Source of the DNA: Gentiana macrophylla
Lineage: Eukaryota; Streptophyta; Magnoliopsida; Gentianales; Gentianaceae
Reading direction: 5' to 3'
Length of the DNA: 64,000 nt
Assembly: GCA_026214975.1 (NCBI GenBank)
Contig: JAOBSW010001125.1
Span: forward strand, 1 to 64,000
This document shows, piece by piece, positions 32,767 to 44,700 of this stretch. The notes under the pieces were generated by a model. That model worked only from the letters and a program-made list of their open reading frames with translations. It was not told the DNA's origin and did no database searches. The stretch's first letter is position 1, and every line of letters begins with the position of its first letter. The position numbers and the translations under genes are program-made.

Positions 32767-35701
32767 CATAGTTGTTAAAACGTCGCCTAGGCGAATATCT
32801 ACCGTTTTTTATAGTGTGAGGCGACAAAAATGCCAGGAGAGGGAAAGGCGACGCATAGGTGGATGCCTTGCGTTAGGCGCCAGGTGATAAAAGGCGGTCC
32901 CCGGGCATGTTTTTGTGTAAAATTTAAATTTCAAGGGTAAAAATGTAAATATCCATGTTAAATTACATTACCCTAATCTCTTAACCCCCAACCCGGCAAC
33001 CCACCACTTTATACTGCATTTCTCCTGTGCTTCCTCCTCCAAAGCTCCAACCCCCAACTCGCCTGCATAGTTGTTAAGGTGGGAGGCGAGACTGTAACGC
33101 CTTAATGGGGTGTAAGGCACTGAAAATGCCGGCGAACCTAAGGCGTTGCCTAGGCGAGAGGCATGAAAAAGGTGAGCGCCCGGTCTTTTTAAAAAAAATA
33201 AGTGAATTTCAGGGGTAAAAAAGTCAAACCCATGTTTAGTAGCATTAAACCTAAGCTTTTTATCCCAGCCCGCCCTTTATCCTTCATCCCTCACTTCTCC
33301 AAAGCTGCTTCCTGGACCTGTGCACTGCCATGGAGTAAACCAAAAAAAAAAAAAAACACTTGCAGCGGCGGGAAAGTAGGTGCAAATAATGTCTTCTGCA
33401 GGAGGCAGTCAACTGCTGTCTTCTCTCCTGTTTTTTTTTTCCTACAACTGAAAGTGTTTAATAGCTTCATCTTTATGTGATTATGGAGTTGAAAAACGTT
33501 ATAATTTTTTTTAATGAAACAATGAATGAAAATCAAAGTAATGATCTAAGTTGTCTAAAACTCTAAATAGTTATCTTTGTTAGTAGTTCGTAGTTAAGTA
33601 GTTGTATTTTTTCATCTTTTGAAGTTTGTAGTTTGGACAAGTAAAGTAAGTGAAGTAACAAGTGAAATTGATTAGTTTTTTGGTCTATGTAGTATGTTCT
33701 TAATTCTTAATTTCTTATGTTATGTAATTGTAATGATGCAATGCAACTATGCAAGTCAAGTGACTAAGTCTAACTGTCTAAGTCATTGTGTATTGTGTTG
33801 TGTTGTGGTATACTAGTTGGAGATTGGATTGCCTTGCCCATTGGTCCCAAAAAAAAAAAGTACTGCTATCACTATTAGTGATATGAATGTTATGATGTTC
33901 ATGACTTCATGCTATCACTGTTTTACACTTATAATACTTAATTGCTCATAGACTTATAGAGTTATAGTGCTATCACTGTTATGGTTATTACTCATTTACT
34001 TGGTAGTTTGGTTACTTACGTAATTCTATTGATACTTAATTCGCCTAATGCCTATCTTTTATGTCATTTTGTGAAGTCTAGGACTAGTATTAGTCTAAGT
34101 CATTGTGTATTGTGTTGTGTTGTGGTATACTAGTTGGAGATTGGATTGCCTTGCCCACTGGTCACAAAAAAAAACAAGTACTGCTATCACTATTAGTGAT
34201 ATGATTGTTATGATGTTCATGACTTCATGCTATCACTGTTTTACACTTATAATACTTAATTGCTCATAGACTTATAGAGTTATAGTGCTATCACTGTTAT
34301 GGTTATTACTCATCTACTTGGTAGTTTGGTTACTTACGTAATTCTATTGATACTTAATTAAGCCTAATGCCTATCTTTTATGTCATTTTGTGAACTCTAG
34401 GACTAGTATTAGTCTAAGTCATTGTGTATTGTGTTGTGTTGTGGTATACTAGTTGGAGATTGGATTGCCTTGCCCATTTGTCACAAAAAAAACAAGTACT
34501 GCTATCACTATTAGTGATATGAATGTTATGATGTTCATGACTTCATGCTATCACTGTTTTACACTTATAATACTTAATTGCTCATAGACTTATAGAGTTA
34601 TAGTGCTATCACTGTTATGGTTATTACTCATTTACTTGGTAGTTTGGTTACTTACGTAATTCTATTGATACTTAATTCGCCTAATGCCTATCTTTTATGT
34701 CATTTTGTGAACTCTAGGACTAGTATTAGTCTAAGTCATTGTGTATTGTGTTGTGTTGTAGTATACTAGTTGGAGATTGGATTGCCTTGCCCATTGGTCA
34801 CAAAAAAAACAAGTACTGCTATCACTATTAGTGATATGATTGTTATAATGTTCATGACTTCATGCTATCACTGTTTTACACTTATAATACTTAATTGCTC
34901 ATAGACTTATAGAGTTATAGTGCTATCACTGTTATGGCTATTACTCATCTACTTGGTAGTTTGTTTACTTATGTAATTCTATTGATACTTAATTCGCCTA
35001 ATGCCTATCTTTTATGTCATTTTGTGAACTCTAGGACTAGTATTAGTCCAAGTCATTGTGTATTGTGTTGTGTTGTGGTATACTAGTTGGAGATTGGATT
35101 GCCTTGCCCATTGGTCACAAAAAAAACAAGTACTGCTATCACTATTAGTGATATGAATGTTATGATGTTCATGACTTCATGCTATCACTGTTTTACACTT
35201 ATAATACTTAATTGCTCATAGACTTATAGAGTTATAGTGCTATCACTGTTATGGTTATTACTCATTTACTTGGTAGTTTGGTTACTTACGTAATTCTATT
35301 GATACTTAATTCGCCTAATGCCTATCTTTTATGTCATTTTGTGAACTCTATGACTAGTATTAGTCTATTAGATTCGTTTAAAACTTTTGAAACCGGAAAC
35401 CTTTTGATTGATTGGTTACTAAAATCTATTTGGTATATTGCAGTACTGGTTTCGTGTGTTAAAAGCTTAAAACATGTTTTGATGACATTATGTGATCTCC
35501 TTTGTTGACTTTCTTATATGTTATAATCTAAAAGGCCAAAAGAATAAAGAGTACATGTTGCCTAGCATGTCAGGCTTTCACCTAGGCGACGCCTAGGCGC
35601 CCCGGCAACCCTACCTCGCCTTGGTTTCGCCTTACGCCTTAATAACAATGCTCGCCTGGGCTTCGCCTGGGCTTCGCCTAGCGCCTTAGTAACTAACTAT
35701 G
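32767..35701. mobile_element. 2.9-kb hAT-like non-autonomous element with internal satellite
   Basis: Ends are imperfect inverted repeats: CATAGTTGTTAAAACGTCG on the left and, reverse-complemented, CATAGTTAGTTACTAAGGCG on the right, both followed by a CTAGGCGAA word. Flanks TCTTGCAG (32759-32766) and TCTTGCAA (35702-35709) are an 8-bp target duplication with one difference. Removing it reconnects the copia reading frame around LSCNILSV. The left terminal block of about 300 bp is duplicated in tandem (32767-33065 and 33066-33345). The interior holds five copies of a 317-bp repeat. No transposase reading frame was found. Confidence 0.85.
33781..35365. repeat. satellite-like array, 5 copies of about 317 bp
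   Basis: The word AGTCATTGTGTATTGTG recurs at 33781, 34098, 34417, 34734 and 35051, giving periods of 317, 319, 317 and 317 bp. Copies differ only at scattered positions (for example GACTTCATGC is constant; TGAATGTTATG and TGATTGTTATG alternate). A(7-11) tracts vary in length. The high similarity implies recent amplification. The array is AT-rich with many short words such as CTATCACTGTT. It has no coding capacity. Confidence 0.95.
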
Positions 35702-35789
35702 TCTTGCAATCAAAGTTTTTTGAGTCTTTTGACTGACAATATATTGCAGCTTAAACCGAGTACATACAAAGTGTCAGATTCTCAGTTAG

Positions 35790-36630
35790 AATGATACATC
35801 CCGTCCAGCTACCTTTGTAGAGCAACAACCATAGTAGTAGGATGCATCAATCTTACCATCGAATTAATCTCAACTTTCCGACCTCCGATGATATGAAGTA
35901 GTTCTTATTTAGAGTAAGATTAGCATGTGTACCAGACTTATCATATCTACAAATTCTGATATGTAGTCATCTACTGACCCATGCTGTTTCAACTAATGAA
36001 AAACATTCACTGCATTCTACATTGATTTGGAACCAAACTATCGTAACACCTCATCTCTCAGCATTGTCCAACATATGTATGGAAAACATATCCTTATACC
36101 ACCAAACCGGACATCTTCCTTTCCTCTGAAGTGCAACACAATCAAACTGACTTTCTGAGCTTTTGAGATCTTGTGCATTTTGAATACCATTCACTTCTTC
36201 TAATCCATTCCTTGGGAGCTTCTCCATTGAATAGTGGAAAATCTATCTCAGAAACTTTAACACCAACTTCACACTTTTCATTCGTAGGTAATTTGAAGTC
36301 TGCATTGTCGTTATGAGGTTTAGGTAATAACCCATCATGTACATGTGCATGAGTTCCAGCTTGATGCAAGGACGGCGAAGGTGTTTGTGGAAATTTCTCA
36401 CCCCCATAATCCTTATTTTAGGACATCGATTGCAGCAAGGCAGTGATGGACTCAGTATGTGCTAGTATTGCTGCTTGTCCGGCCGATACTGAGTCGATCT
36501 TTGTATAAACGGCATCAATTTTGGCATTATGAACTTCCTCCATGCATACGTGTACTTCATCACCTAAACGATTCTGCTGCTTCCATATCTCTCCTCCAAC
36601 GCCTTAGACCTTGTATTTTCAGCCATGGTG
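35790..36630 (-). mobile_element. Ty3/gypsy gag remnant
   Basis: The minus strand starts near 36625 with MAENTRSKALEERYG. Further on it reads VSEIDFPLFNGEAPKEWI (36142-36369), the typical FPxFNGxxPxxWI motif of plant gypsy gag, with more gag-like but stop-filled sequence to 35790. No protease, RT or LTR of this family was found, so only the 5' coding part remains. It is the only gypsy trace seen in the window. Confidence 0.7.
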
Positions 36631-36944
36631 ATTCCACCGGGGTAGGGTATGCAGATGTTAAACTTCCTCTCAATCGAATAGAAAACCTAGCTCGGGTATG
36701 AACCTTAACTCATAGCAGAATTAGAAGAAGAAGATTGAGTAGGAGAACATGAGAAACAGAGGAATAGAGCGAAGATGGAGATTGTATTATCACAAGTCAA
36801 TGATGGGATAATATTACACACTCTGACCCCCTATTTCTAACATTCTAAGTCTAAGGATGACACCATCAATTAGTTGCTTGATGTCACCAACTGACTAACT
36901 AACTCACTGCCCTAACGAGTTCCTGACATTCCGTCGATCAGTTC

Positions 36945-37313
36945 ATGTTTGACAAGACTCCAATGAAACTACTTGGTTTATCTTGGGGAAAGTCACTGAG
37001 TTTGAGGGAAAGATGTGAAACGAGGCTAAATGTTGATTTACGTCCTTGTGTTATCAAGACGAGTTGTGTGGATGGTGATAAGTGTGTTTTAGTCCAGGCT
37101 ACACTTACCCTTGCAATCTTGGATTCGGTGCAACAATTGGAAGTAATCGTAACTGAAGAAGTTGGAGCAAAAGATCAATTGCCTTACGGCTTGTATGCAT
37201 ATAGTGATATCCCATCTTTATTGCTGCGTATAACGAGATTGAGGATCGGAAACGTTGTCTTCAACGAAGGACCGAAGTCATTGGAGACTTTTTATGACCT
37301 TTTGGCTTGGTGA
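36945..37313 (+). other. unrecognised 122-codon open reading frame
   Basis: Starts MFDKTPMKLLGL and ends ETFYDLLAW. It contains LRPCVIKTSC, QLEVIVTEEVGAKDQ and SLLLRITRLRIGN. It is leucine/valine-rich with no clear signal peptide or membrane span. It lies in the V-A intron of unit 2 between a gypsy gag remnant and an LTR piece, so it is most likely part of an unidentified transposable element or a captured gene fragment. No family was recognised. Confidence 0.3.
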
Positions 37314-37982
37314 AATGTGCAAGTTATTAGAGGTTGAAACGTCACTTGCCGTCACGCCCAATTTGTTAAAAATTGAGTTTGGGGCCACTGAAGGATATCA
37401 AGCTGTAAATGTATATGATAGGTAGACACATAGGGATTCGAGATTGTCACAGATAGGATTGATATCAGGAAGCAACCGTTGTTCTTTTGTTCATAGCCTC
37501 GGAGTAGAAGAAAGCTGAATAGTATTTTTAAACGTAATTCATGTGCATCCTCTTGTTTTATGTACATACAACATAACATGGAAGAGATCTCATTCATGCT
37601 AGTATGCTACGCTTTTGAAAGAAGAGCACATCTGGTACAAAATCAGTCTTGTGCTTGATATGATGAACTAAATAATTATCGGTATTCGAATAAATACCGG
37701 GCTCAATTTAACTTGTGGACGGTTATTCCATTGGATGATTAAAATGATGAGAACAACGTCAATTCAAAAGAGAAGTGCATCATGGTTAAGGTAAGTGTTG
37801 GTACAATCTCTTCATGTTTGAGCATTTTTATGTGAGAATGAAAATTTTAAGAAGACTTTCAAATTGTTTCACAAGATTATGAATGGACTTGATCCACCAA
37901 TGGGTGTTGATGAAAAGCTTGTGAGTCTTCTGGGTGGATTACCATGAGTTCGCTCATGGACGAACTTTCTGAGTAGGGGATA
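37314..37982. other. no clear gene; possible gag scrap
   Basis: A short plus-strand stretch near 37878-37950 reads KIMNGLDPPMGVDEKLVSLLGGLP. It vaguely resembles a copia gag segment (DEDLVLLLLNSLP type). Nothing else could be supported. Confidence 0.3.
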
Positions 37983-38195
37983 TGCTGATGTAGGACATTT
38001 GATTAGATAGTTGTCTTTTATTCGTGTTTTAAATTAAGCGGATGCCGGATTGCCATATTTGCTTTTAAGTGTAGGTGTTACCTGAATGGGCTTTTTAGCA
38101 TATAAATAAATAGACTAAGCTTAGTTGTTATTACGGATATTATGTAATCATTTTCATCTTTTAATGAATGAAAATCCTACGAGCGTGGATTTGTC
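37983..38195 (+). mobile_element. LTR-like sequence
   Basis: Begins TGATGTAGGACATTTGATTAG and contains GGGCTTTTTAGCATATAAATA. The start is repeated at 29326-29365 (TGATGCAGGACATTAGATAG) and the whole resembles the LTR at 40403. The pair at 29326 and 37983 could be the two LTRs of one element that surrounded the intervening insertions. The ends are not proven. Confidence 0.5.
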
Positions 38196-39854
38196 TCTAC
38201 TTTATCTTCTCATTCTAGGTCTTCTACTTCAAGTTGCTTCTCAAACGCCCATTTTGAAACCCCCTCATGTTGATGGTTATTCGTTACTCAGCTGAGTATT
38301 CAATACATTCTTATTCACCAGGTAATGACTGCCATAGGACAAATTGATGAGTCTCCGTAATATTAAAATATAAAAATTGAACGGCAATCGTATGGTCATA
38401 GCATACTTTTCAGTCTTTGTCCACCTGACTGATTCTGCCCACACTGCCATCTGATTATTTTGATACAAATGATACACCAATACATTTAGTGGTTCATTTA
38501 GGGTGCCAATTCATTCCTAATGATTCTAGAGCCGTACATCCCAACCTGATTTACAGCATTTCCATGGCTATTCTAGGATTTAGTTTCTTCCTCTGAATCC
38601 AAAGATTTGAATTTTACCTTGAGGCAGCCAGATGGTATTCGGTTCTGGATGACCGTGAGCACTTAACCCAGACAGGTTGATTTTGACTGCAAATTTGGCT
38701 ACCTTAGTCCTCAATGCCTGAATGGCTGCAAACAGTTCTGCTACTTGCTTTTTGGCACTCTTGAAGCCCATTCTGCTCCACTTCAAAGGAAGGCATTTAA
38801 AAGCCGTGGCTACATATGTTGCTATCTCGTATCTGTACCTTACCCTTCTAGGTCATTCAGATACTGAAATTTTAATTCAAATATTCATTCGTGTAACCTA
38901 TTTTCCCCTTAAAATTAATATTCATTCGAGTAAAGTAGAATTATACTCCATCCGTTGCAATTTAACTGATGAAATTGACAAAAACAAACAAATTAAGGAG
39001 GTGATTTAATGCTTAAACTTCAACACCGAAATGACTAGAAAACCCCCTTGAATATAGTTAATGCAGTGCTTTTTTTATTCTCTCACCACTTAATAAATAA
39101 GAGTAGATGTAGGAAAACACAATAGATACTGCCTTGGTAATGGAACTCCATAAAATAAAAAGGAACAAATTTTTTTGGCAACTCCATCAGTCGAATTGGA
39201 ACAGAGTGGGTGTTTTGTTTTTTTTTAAGCTCATACATGCTGAATGCTGATGAAGAAGTTTTAGTTATCAGAGGCTTGTGACCGGATGCTTGTCTTGTAC
39301 TTCAAATTCTGGGTCAAATAAATGTTTCAAGCTCGGGCATTGATGCAGCATTCAAGACGCCAAATTTGTTCTCACCGTCCACTTGACACCGAATACTCAC
39401 CTTCTCCACTTGATCCTTACAAGTCTCAGTCTCTTCCAATCCCCCTCCTTTTAGGCTAAAAACTTGTTTGTTCGTTAGTGAGAATTTACATTCTCTGATT
39501 TTGGACTTTACGGGAGTCTGAACCTAACTTTCCCACACTCGTTTCCTTCCTTGTAACTCACTATTGTGGTATGTTGCTAGTTTAGTTACCATCCGAGCCT
39601 GCGTCATTCGTTTTGCTTGGGGCAATTCAATCCGTTATGTTCAAAGACTTCTCATATGCACACTGTGATTCATATTCAGTAGGCTTTGTGAATTCTCTAT
39701 CACTATATGTGAGCACTCTATTCATACTCTTGTCATTATTCGCAGAACTGTACTTAATCCCTTGGTGTTGTCATGTGTGTTTTTTCTTTTCCTTTTACTT
39801 GGTTTCCCTTACACTTGTTGTGAGCTCATCTCCGTTTGTTCGGCCTCTTAACAG
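38196..39854. other. unit 2 intron, partly alignable with unit 1
   Basis: No gene. The stretches 38520-38660 and 39220-39720 align with 7916-8070 and 14640-15200 of unit 1. They show that the duplicated unit included introns before the transposons accumulated. Confidence 0.55.
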
Positions 39855-40402
39855 GCGTCAATTTCAGACAATAATGAGAAAAAGGCAGTGGACTTTTTAA
39901 TGAAGAAAACAAGCGAGTGCTCAACCTTTTCTTATGAGAAAACTATACAGGTAATTTTTTTTTTGAAATATTGGATATCTAACTTGTGAGCTTCTGCGAG
40001 TTCTGAATCCGCGTCATCTGAACTACCATTTGATACAACTCAATTTTAATTATCGGTTCGTTACGTGTGTCCATAGTTGTAGAATGCACAATGCCAAGTG
40101 AAGCAACAATGTCCAGAGGCTTCCAAAATCAATTGATTATTTAATGCTTATGAAACTTTTTAATTGTAACATGGTGTATTTTCATTTCCTTACAAAATTG
40201 GAAGATCACACAGCACCATTATACCAATACAAACTAAAAGGCAGAAACCAAAGCACTGCACCAGCTAACATTTGCTCCATACAATAATGATGAAAAAAAA
40301 ACAGGACACTTGTAACTCCCAGTTCGATTTGGTCTTCTTCACTCCGCTCGAATCACACACGCTATTATTGAATCCAAACCCCCTGGTAACTGCTCCCACT
40401 GA

Positions 40403-41560
40403 TGTTGGACATAAACCTACCTAATAGCCTTTTATTAGTGTTTTATTGAAGTGGATAACCATTGGGCTTTTTAAGTGTAAGTTTTACCCAAATGGGGTTT
40501 TTAGCCTATTAATAGTATTGAAATAATTAATTTTAATGTTAATATTTTATATGTCTGTTATTATGTTAACAGGCTGTTGTTAGTTGGTAGTTATGTTTAT
40601 GTCTGTTATATGTCTTTAATTTTCTGTCCGTTTAGATGTATTTATGTTTTAGGCGGCCGAAGTTGTGAAGTCTCAACCCGTTCTATTTATTTGTTGTAAT
40701 TCTTATTCTCTAAAGTATGAAGGAATGAAATATCTTGTCTTTCATTCACTCTCCTCCCTCAAAATCTATATGGATCAGAGCTTTGAAATACGCTTTCAAG
40801 CCGGTTCTTTTTCTGCCATCGTTTTTAAAATCTAGACGCAATGTCTGAAACAACCTCAGGTTCCTCTGCACAACCACCAGCCTGCGCTGTAAATGGGTTC
40901 GATAACCCAACCTTGCAGATTACGACAATGAAACTGAATGGGAATAACTACATTCAGTGGGCTTAGTCTGTTAGGATGCTCATAACTGGACGTGGAAAAT
41001 AGGGTACATAACATTCTCTGTAAAATCCCCCACAAGGAATTTCCATATGCATACTATACCTGGGAAACTGAAAATTCTACTGTTATGACTTGGCTTATAA
41101 ACTCTCTGGAATCTGTTCTACTCAACTGCAAAGGAAATATGTGATGCTTTTTCTGCCACCTACTCTGATCAAAGGAACTTTGCACAAGCTTTTGGAGTGA
41201 GGTGTAGTCTCTGAGTTATGAGACATATCCTTTTTCTCATCTTACATACCATCTAATGGGCAACATAAGGTAAGAATAGCTGATGGTTTCCTTTCCACTG
41301 TTGCGGAACATACACAATACAAATCACAAATAATCTCTTCCTAGAATCTGTCTTATACGTCCCTTATCTATCTTGCAACCTTTTTTCTGTTAGCAGATTT
41401 ACTAGTGTCAAAAATTGTTGCTAAAATTTGTTCCTCTCACTATGAATTTCAGATTCGAAATCACTAAGGAAGATTAGAAATGCTAAGATGAGTGAAGGAC
41501 TCTACGTGCTTCAGGAAGAAGGATAAGATGATATAACTTTACTCCATTGATAAAGTGTCG
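40403..41560 (+). mobile_element. 5' part of a Ty1/copia element
   Basis: The LTR runs from TGTTGGACAT (40403) to about 40770. It is followed by a primer-binding-site variant TGGATCAGAGC (about 40771), one base short of the usual TGGTATCAGAGC. Gag starts at 40841 (MSETTSGSSAQPPACA, TMKLNGNNYIQW) and is stop-filled. Protease-end and GAG-pre-integrase remains (LSCNLFSV, KIRNAKMSEGLYVLQEEG) end near 41545. It then abuts a minus-strand copia element, so the 3' part is lost. Confidence 0.75.
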
Positions 41561-41721
41561 GTTTTAAGGATGCATTATTTTTACATCATGTTGTGAGAAT
41601 ATATATGATATATGAATGAAAACCATACACCCAAAATTTCACATGTGTATGAGGAAAGGAACTTAAGAGATATTCTCTAGTTGTTCTAAAGTGAAATTCT
41701 AGATGGCATCTTGTTGGTTAG

Positions 41722-44700
41722 TGAAGAGATTGAGAGAAATAAATCAAATGAGAAAGAACTCTTCTATATTATTATGAAGTAGAAAAGGAGTTTAAATAGG
41801 ATTACAAGGGAGTCCAAAGGTTGGACAATAGTGATTAAGATAGCGGCTGACAGGCAATAAATGCAGCGTCGGCAGTGATTATACTAACAAGGCAGCCGCC
41901 TAAATGGTGGGTTAATGCAACGGTAATAAAGCTAATGAAGGTAACTAATACCCCAACCATAATACATTAAGTAAAGATTACTTGATGTATTATGGTAATA
42001 ATAATATAATAATATTTTCTACACCCCCCCTCAAGGTAGGTTGTAGATGTTGATGCAGCCTAGCTTGTTACACAGTTGACTGAATGAGTGAGGAGGAATG
42101 GGCTTAGTGATGATATCAACATTCTGGTCTTGAGATGGCACATGCTGAAGGGAGATGATTTTGTCTTCAATCTTTTCCTTGATGAAGTGTCGATCAATGT
42201 CCACATGCTTGGTTTGTCATGATGAATAGGATTTTCTGCCATGCATAGTGCTGAATTGTTGTCACAGTAGAGAGTAAGAGGTTGATTGAGTGGAATCTTG
42301 AGTTCATTGAGTACTCTTTTTATCCATAGGGCTTCACACACTCCAAGAACCAGTGCCCTCAGCTCAGCTTTTGCACTACTTCTTGAGACTGTCGGTTATT
42401 TCTTGCTTCTCCAGGTGACAAGGTTGCCCCAGATGTAGGAACAATAGCCAGTGGTTGATCTTCTATCGGTGTGGCTTCCTGCCCAGTCTGCATCAGTGTA
42501 AACATCCACTGTCCGAACTTTGGATTTTCTGAAGTGAAGACCTTGACCAGGGGTCATTTTTAGATACCTGAGGATTCTGTAAACTGCTTACAAATGTTCT
42601 TTAGTAGGCAGATGCATGAATTGACTGACCAGGCCGATTGCATAAGAGATGTCAGGCCTGGTGTGGGAGAGATATATGAGTTTTCCCACTAGCCTTTGAT
42701 ACCTCTCTTTGTGAACTGGTTCAGTACCATTAGTGAGCTTCAAACTTGGGTCAACTGGAGAGATAGCAGGCTTACACCCTAACATCCCTGTTTCTTGGAG
42801 GAGGTCAAGAATGTATTTCTCTGGGAAACAGAGATGCCTTCACTGGTTCTTGCAACTTCCATACCAAGGAAGTACTTCAAGTGCCCCAAGTCTTTGACCT
42901 CAAAAGTCTTTGCAAGCAGGTCCTTGAGTTTCTGGATCTCAATGTGGTCTTCACCTGTCAGGATAATATCATCCACAGAGACAATTAGTATTGACCTTTT
43001 ACCATTAGTAATTTTGATAAACATGGTGTGATCAGAATTGCACAGAGTGTAGCTAGAATTTTTAACATTAGAAGTTAGTTTGCAAAACCAAGCCCTGGGT
43101 GATTGTTTTAACCCATAAAGTGACTTTCTTAGCCTGCACACTTTCCCAGTATTAGTGGAGTTCTCAAAATCAGGTGGAATAGACAAAGACTTACTATTCT
43201 AGATCTCCATTGAGAAAATCATTCTTAATGTCTAATTGAATAGGGGCCAGTCAAGGTGAACAGCTAGAGATAATAGGATTCTGATAGAGTTAAGTTTAGC
43301 TACAGGAGCAAAGGTTTCCTTGTAATCTAAACCATAAGTTTGAGTAAATCCTCTAGCTACAAGTCTAACTTTGGGCCTGTTTAAGCTCCCATCTGCATTA
43401 TATTTGATAGTAAACAACCATTTACAACTGACAGGCCTTTTCCCTGGAGGAAGAGTGGCTAGATCCCAAGTGTGGTTATTTAGGAGGGCAGACATTTCTG
43501 TTTTAATGGCATTTTTCCAGTTAGGATCCTTAAGGGCTTCGTGCACATTGTTAGGAATGGATTCTTTATCCAGATTCTGAGTAAATAAGCAAAATGCAGG
43601 TGATAGCTTGTTATAAGACAGAAAAGTGTAAATAGGGTGCTTAGTGCAAAGTCTTTTACCTTTCCTTACTGCAATGGGCCTATCATCAACATGAGGAGAG
43701 ATATTACCTGTCTGCTGAGGTGTATTACTTGTCTGCTGAGGTATAATACCTGTAGGATCAACATTATCTTGTGGTAAACCTTACTGATGGGAAGTTTAGT
43801 CAGCAGGTTCGTAGTAGGTGGATGCTCTGCAGGCTGATGGTCAGCGGAGTGAGGGTCAGCAAAGTGAGGGTCTACTGATTGTTGTTCTACTGACTGTTGT
43901 GGTTCTGCTGATTTTTTCTGCTCTTGCTGCACAAGGGTTAGTGGAGAGGGAAACCAGGAAACAGGAATATCAAACATATCCCAATCATCAGACATTCAGA
44001 AAAAGTTTCATTCTGATTATTATAGTATGAGGTATCTTCAAAAAATTTAACATCCATAGAGTTGTAAAACCTTTTTGTGACAGGTGAGTAACACTTGTAC
44101 CCTTTTTGATTAGTAGAATAGCCCATGAAGATACATTTTAATGCTTTAGGGTCAAGCTTACTTCTATGCTGAGCATGTATATAAACAAAGACAGTGCAAC
44201 CAAATATTTTTAAAGGAACTTCAGTGGTGAGGTGATTGCAAGAGTGAACAGCCATTACGGTTTGCAAAGGAGATTTGAATTCTAAAACTCTACTAGGGAG
44301 TCTGTTGATCAAATAGGTGGCAGTAAGGATAACTTCACCCCATAGGTACTCAGGTACATTCATGGAGAACATCAAGGATCTAGCCATTTCAAGTAGGTGT
44401 CTGTTCTTTCTCTCAGCAACACCATTTTGCTGAGGGGTTTCCACACAACTACTGATATGAACTATGCCCTTATCTTTCAGGAATGTACATAAGTTGGATT
44501 CAAAGTATTCCTTTGCATTATCTGTTTTCAGCACTTTAATTTTTGTATTAAACTGAGTAGAGATCATGTTATAGATTTGAAATATAGAACCAACTTCAGA
44601 TTTATCTTTCATCAAAAATAGCCAAGTAACCCTAGAGTGGTCATCTATAAAAGTAACAAACCATCTACTACCAATGACATGCTTAACTCTTCAAGGTTCC

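Larger units (their letters stand above)
29359..35790 (-). mobile_element. Ty1/copia element split by a hAT-like element
   Basis: The left (3') LTR is about 29359-29652. A polypurine tract follows (plus strand CCCCCCCTCAAGCTTGC). Minus-strand RNase H and RT tail come next (29660-30230, NPGEGLYSKKSD), then RT (30280-31020, with DDIILKRD-like remains), an LTR fragment of another family (31060-31300), linker, integrase (31873-32550, MARALMFYMNVPKYIW; CEICQFSKQT) and GAG-pre-integrase (WHYKFGHPCFAHLSKL, 32402-32698). At 32766 the reading is cut by the element 32767-35701 and resumes at 35702-35785 (LYVLGLSCNILSV). Gag and the right LTR are missing. Frames are broken throughout. Confidence 0.8.

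Noticed and set aside
33781..35365. CRISPR-like or gene-encoding tandem repeat
   Set aside because: The copies are contiguous 317-bp units without unique spacers and without a reading frame; this is satellite DNA.
38580..38786. Minus-strand frame of 68 codons in a unit 2 intron
   Set aside because: The same intron segment in unit 1 (about 7990-8100) does not keep this frame, so it is not a conserved gene.
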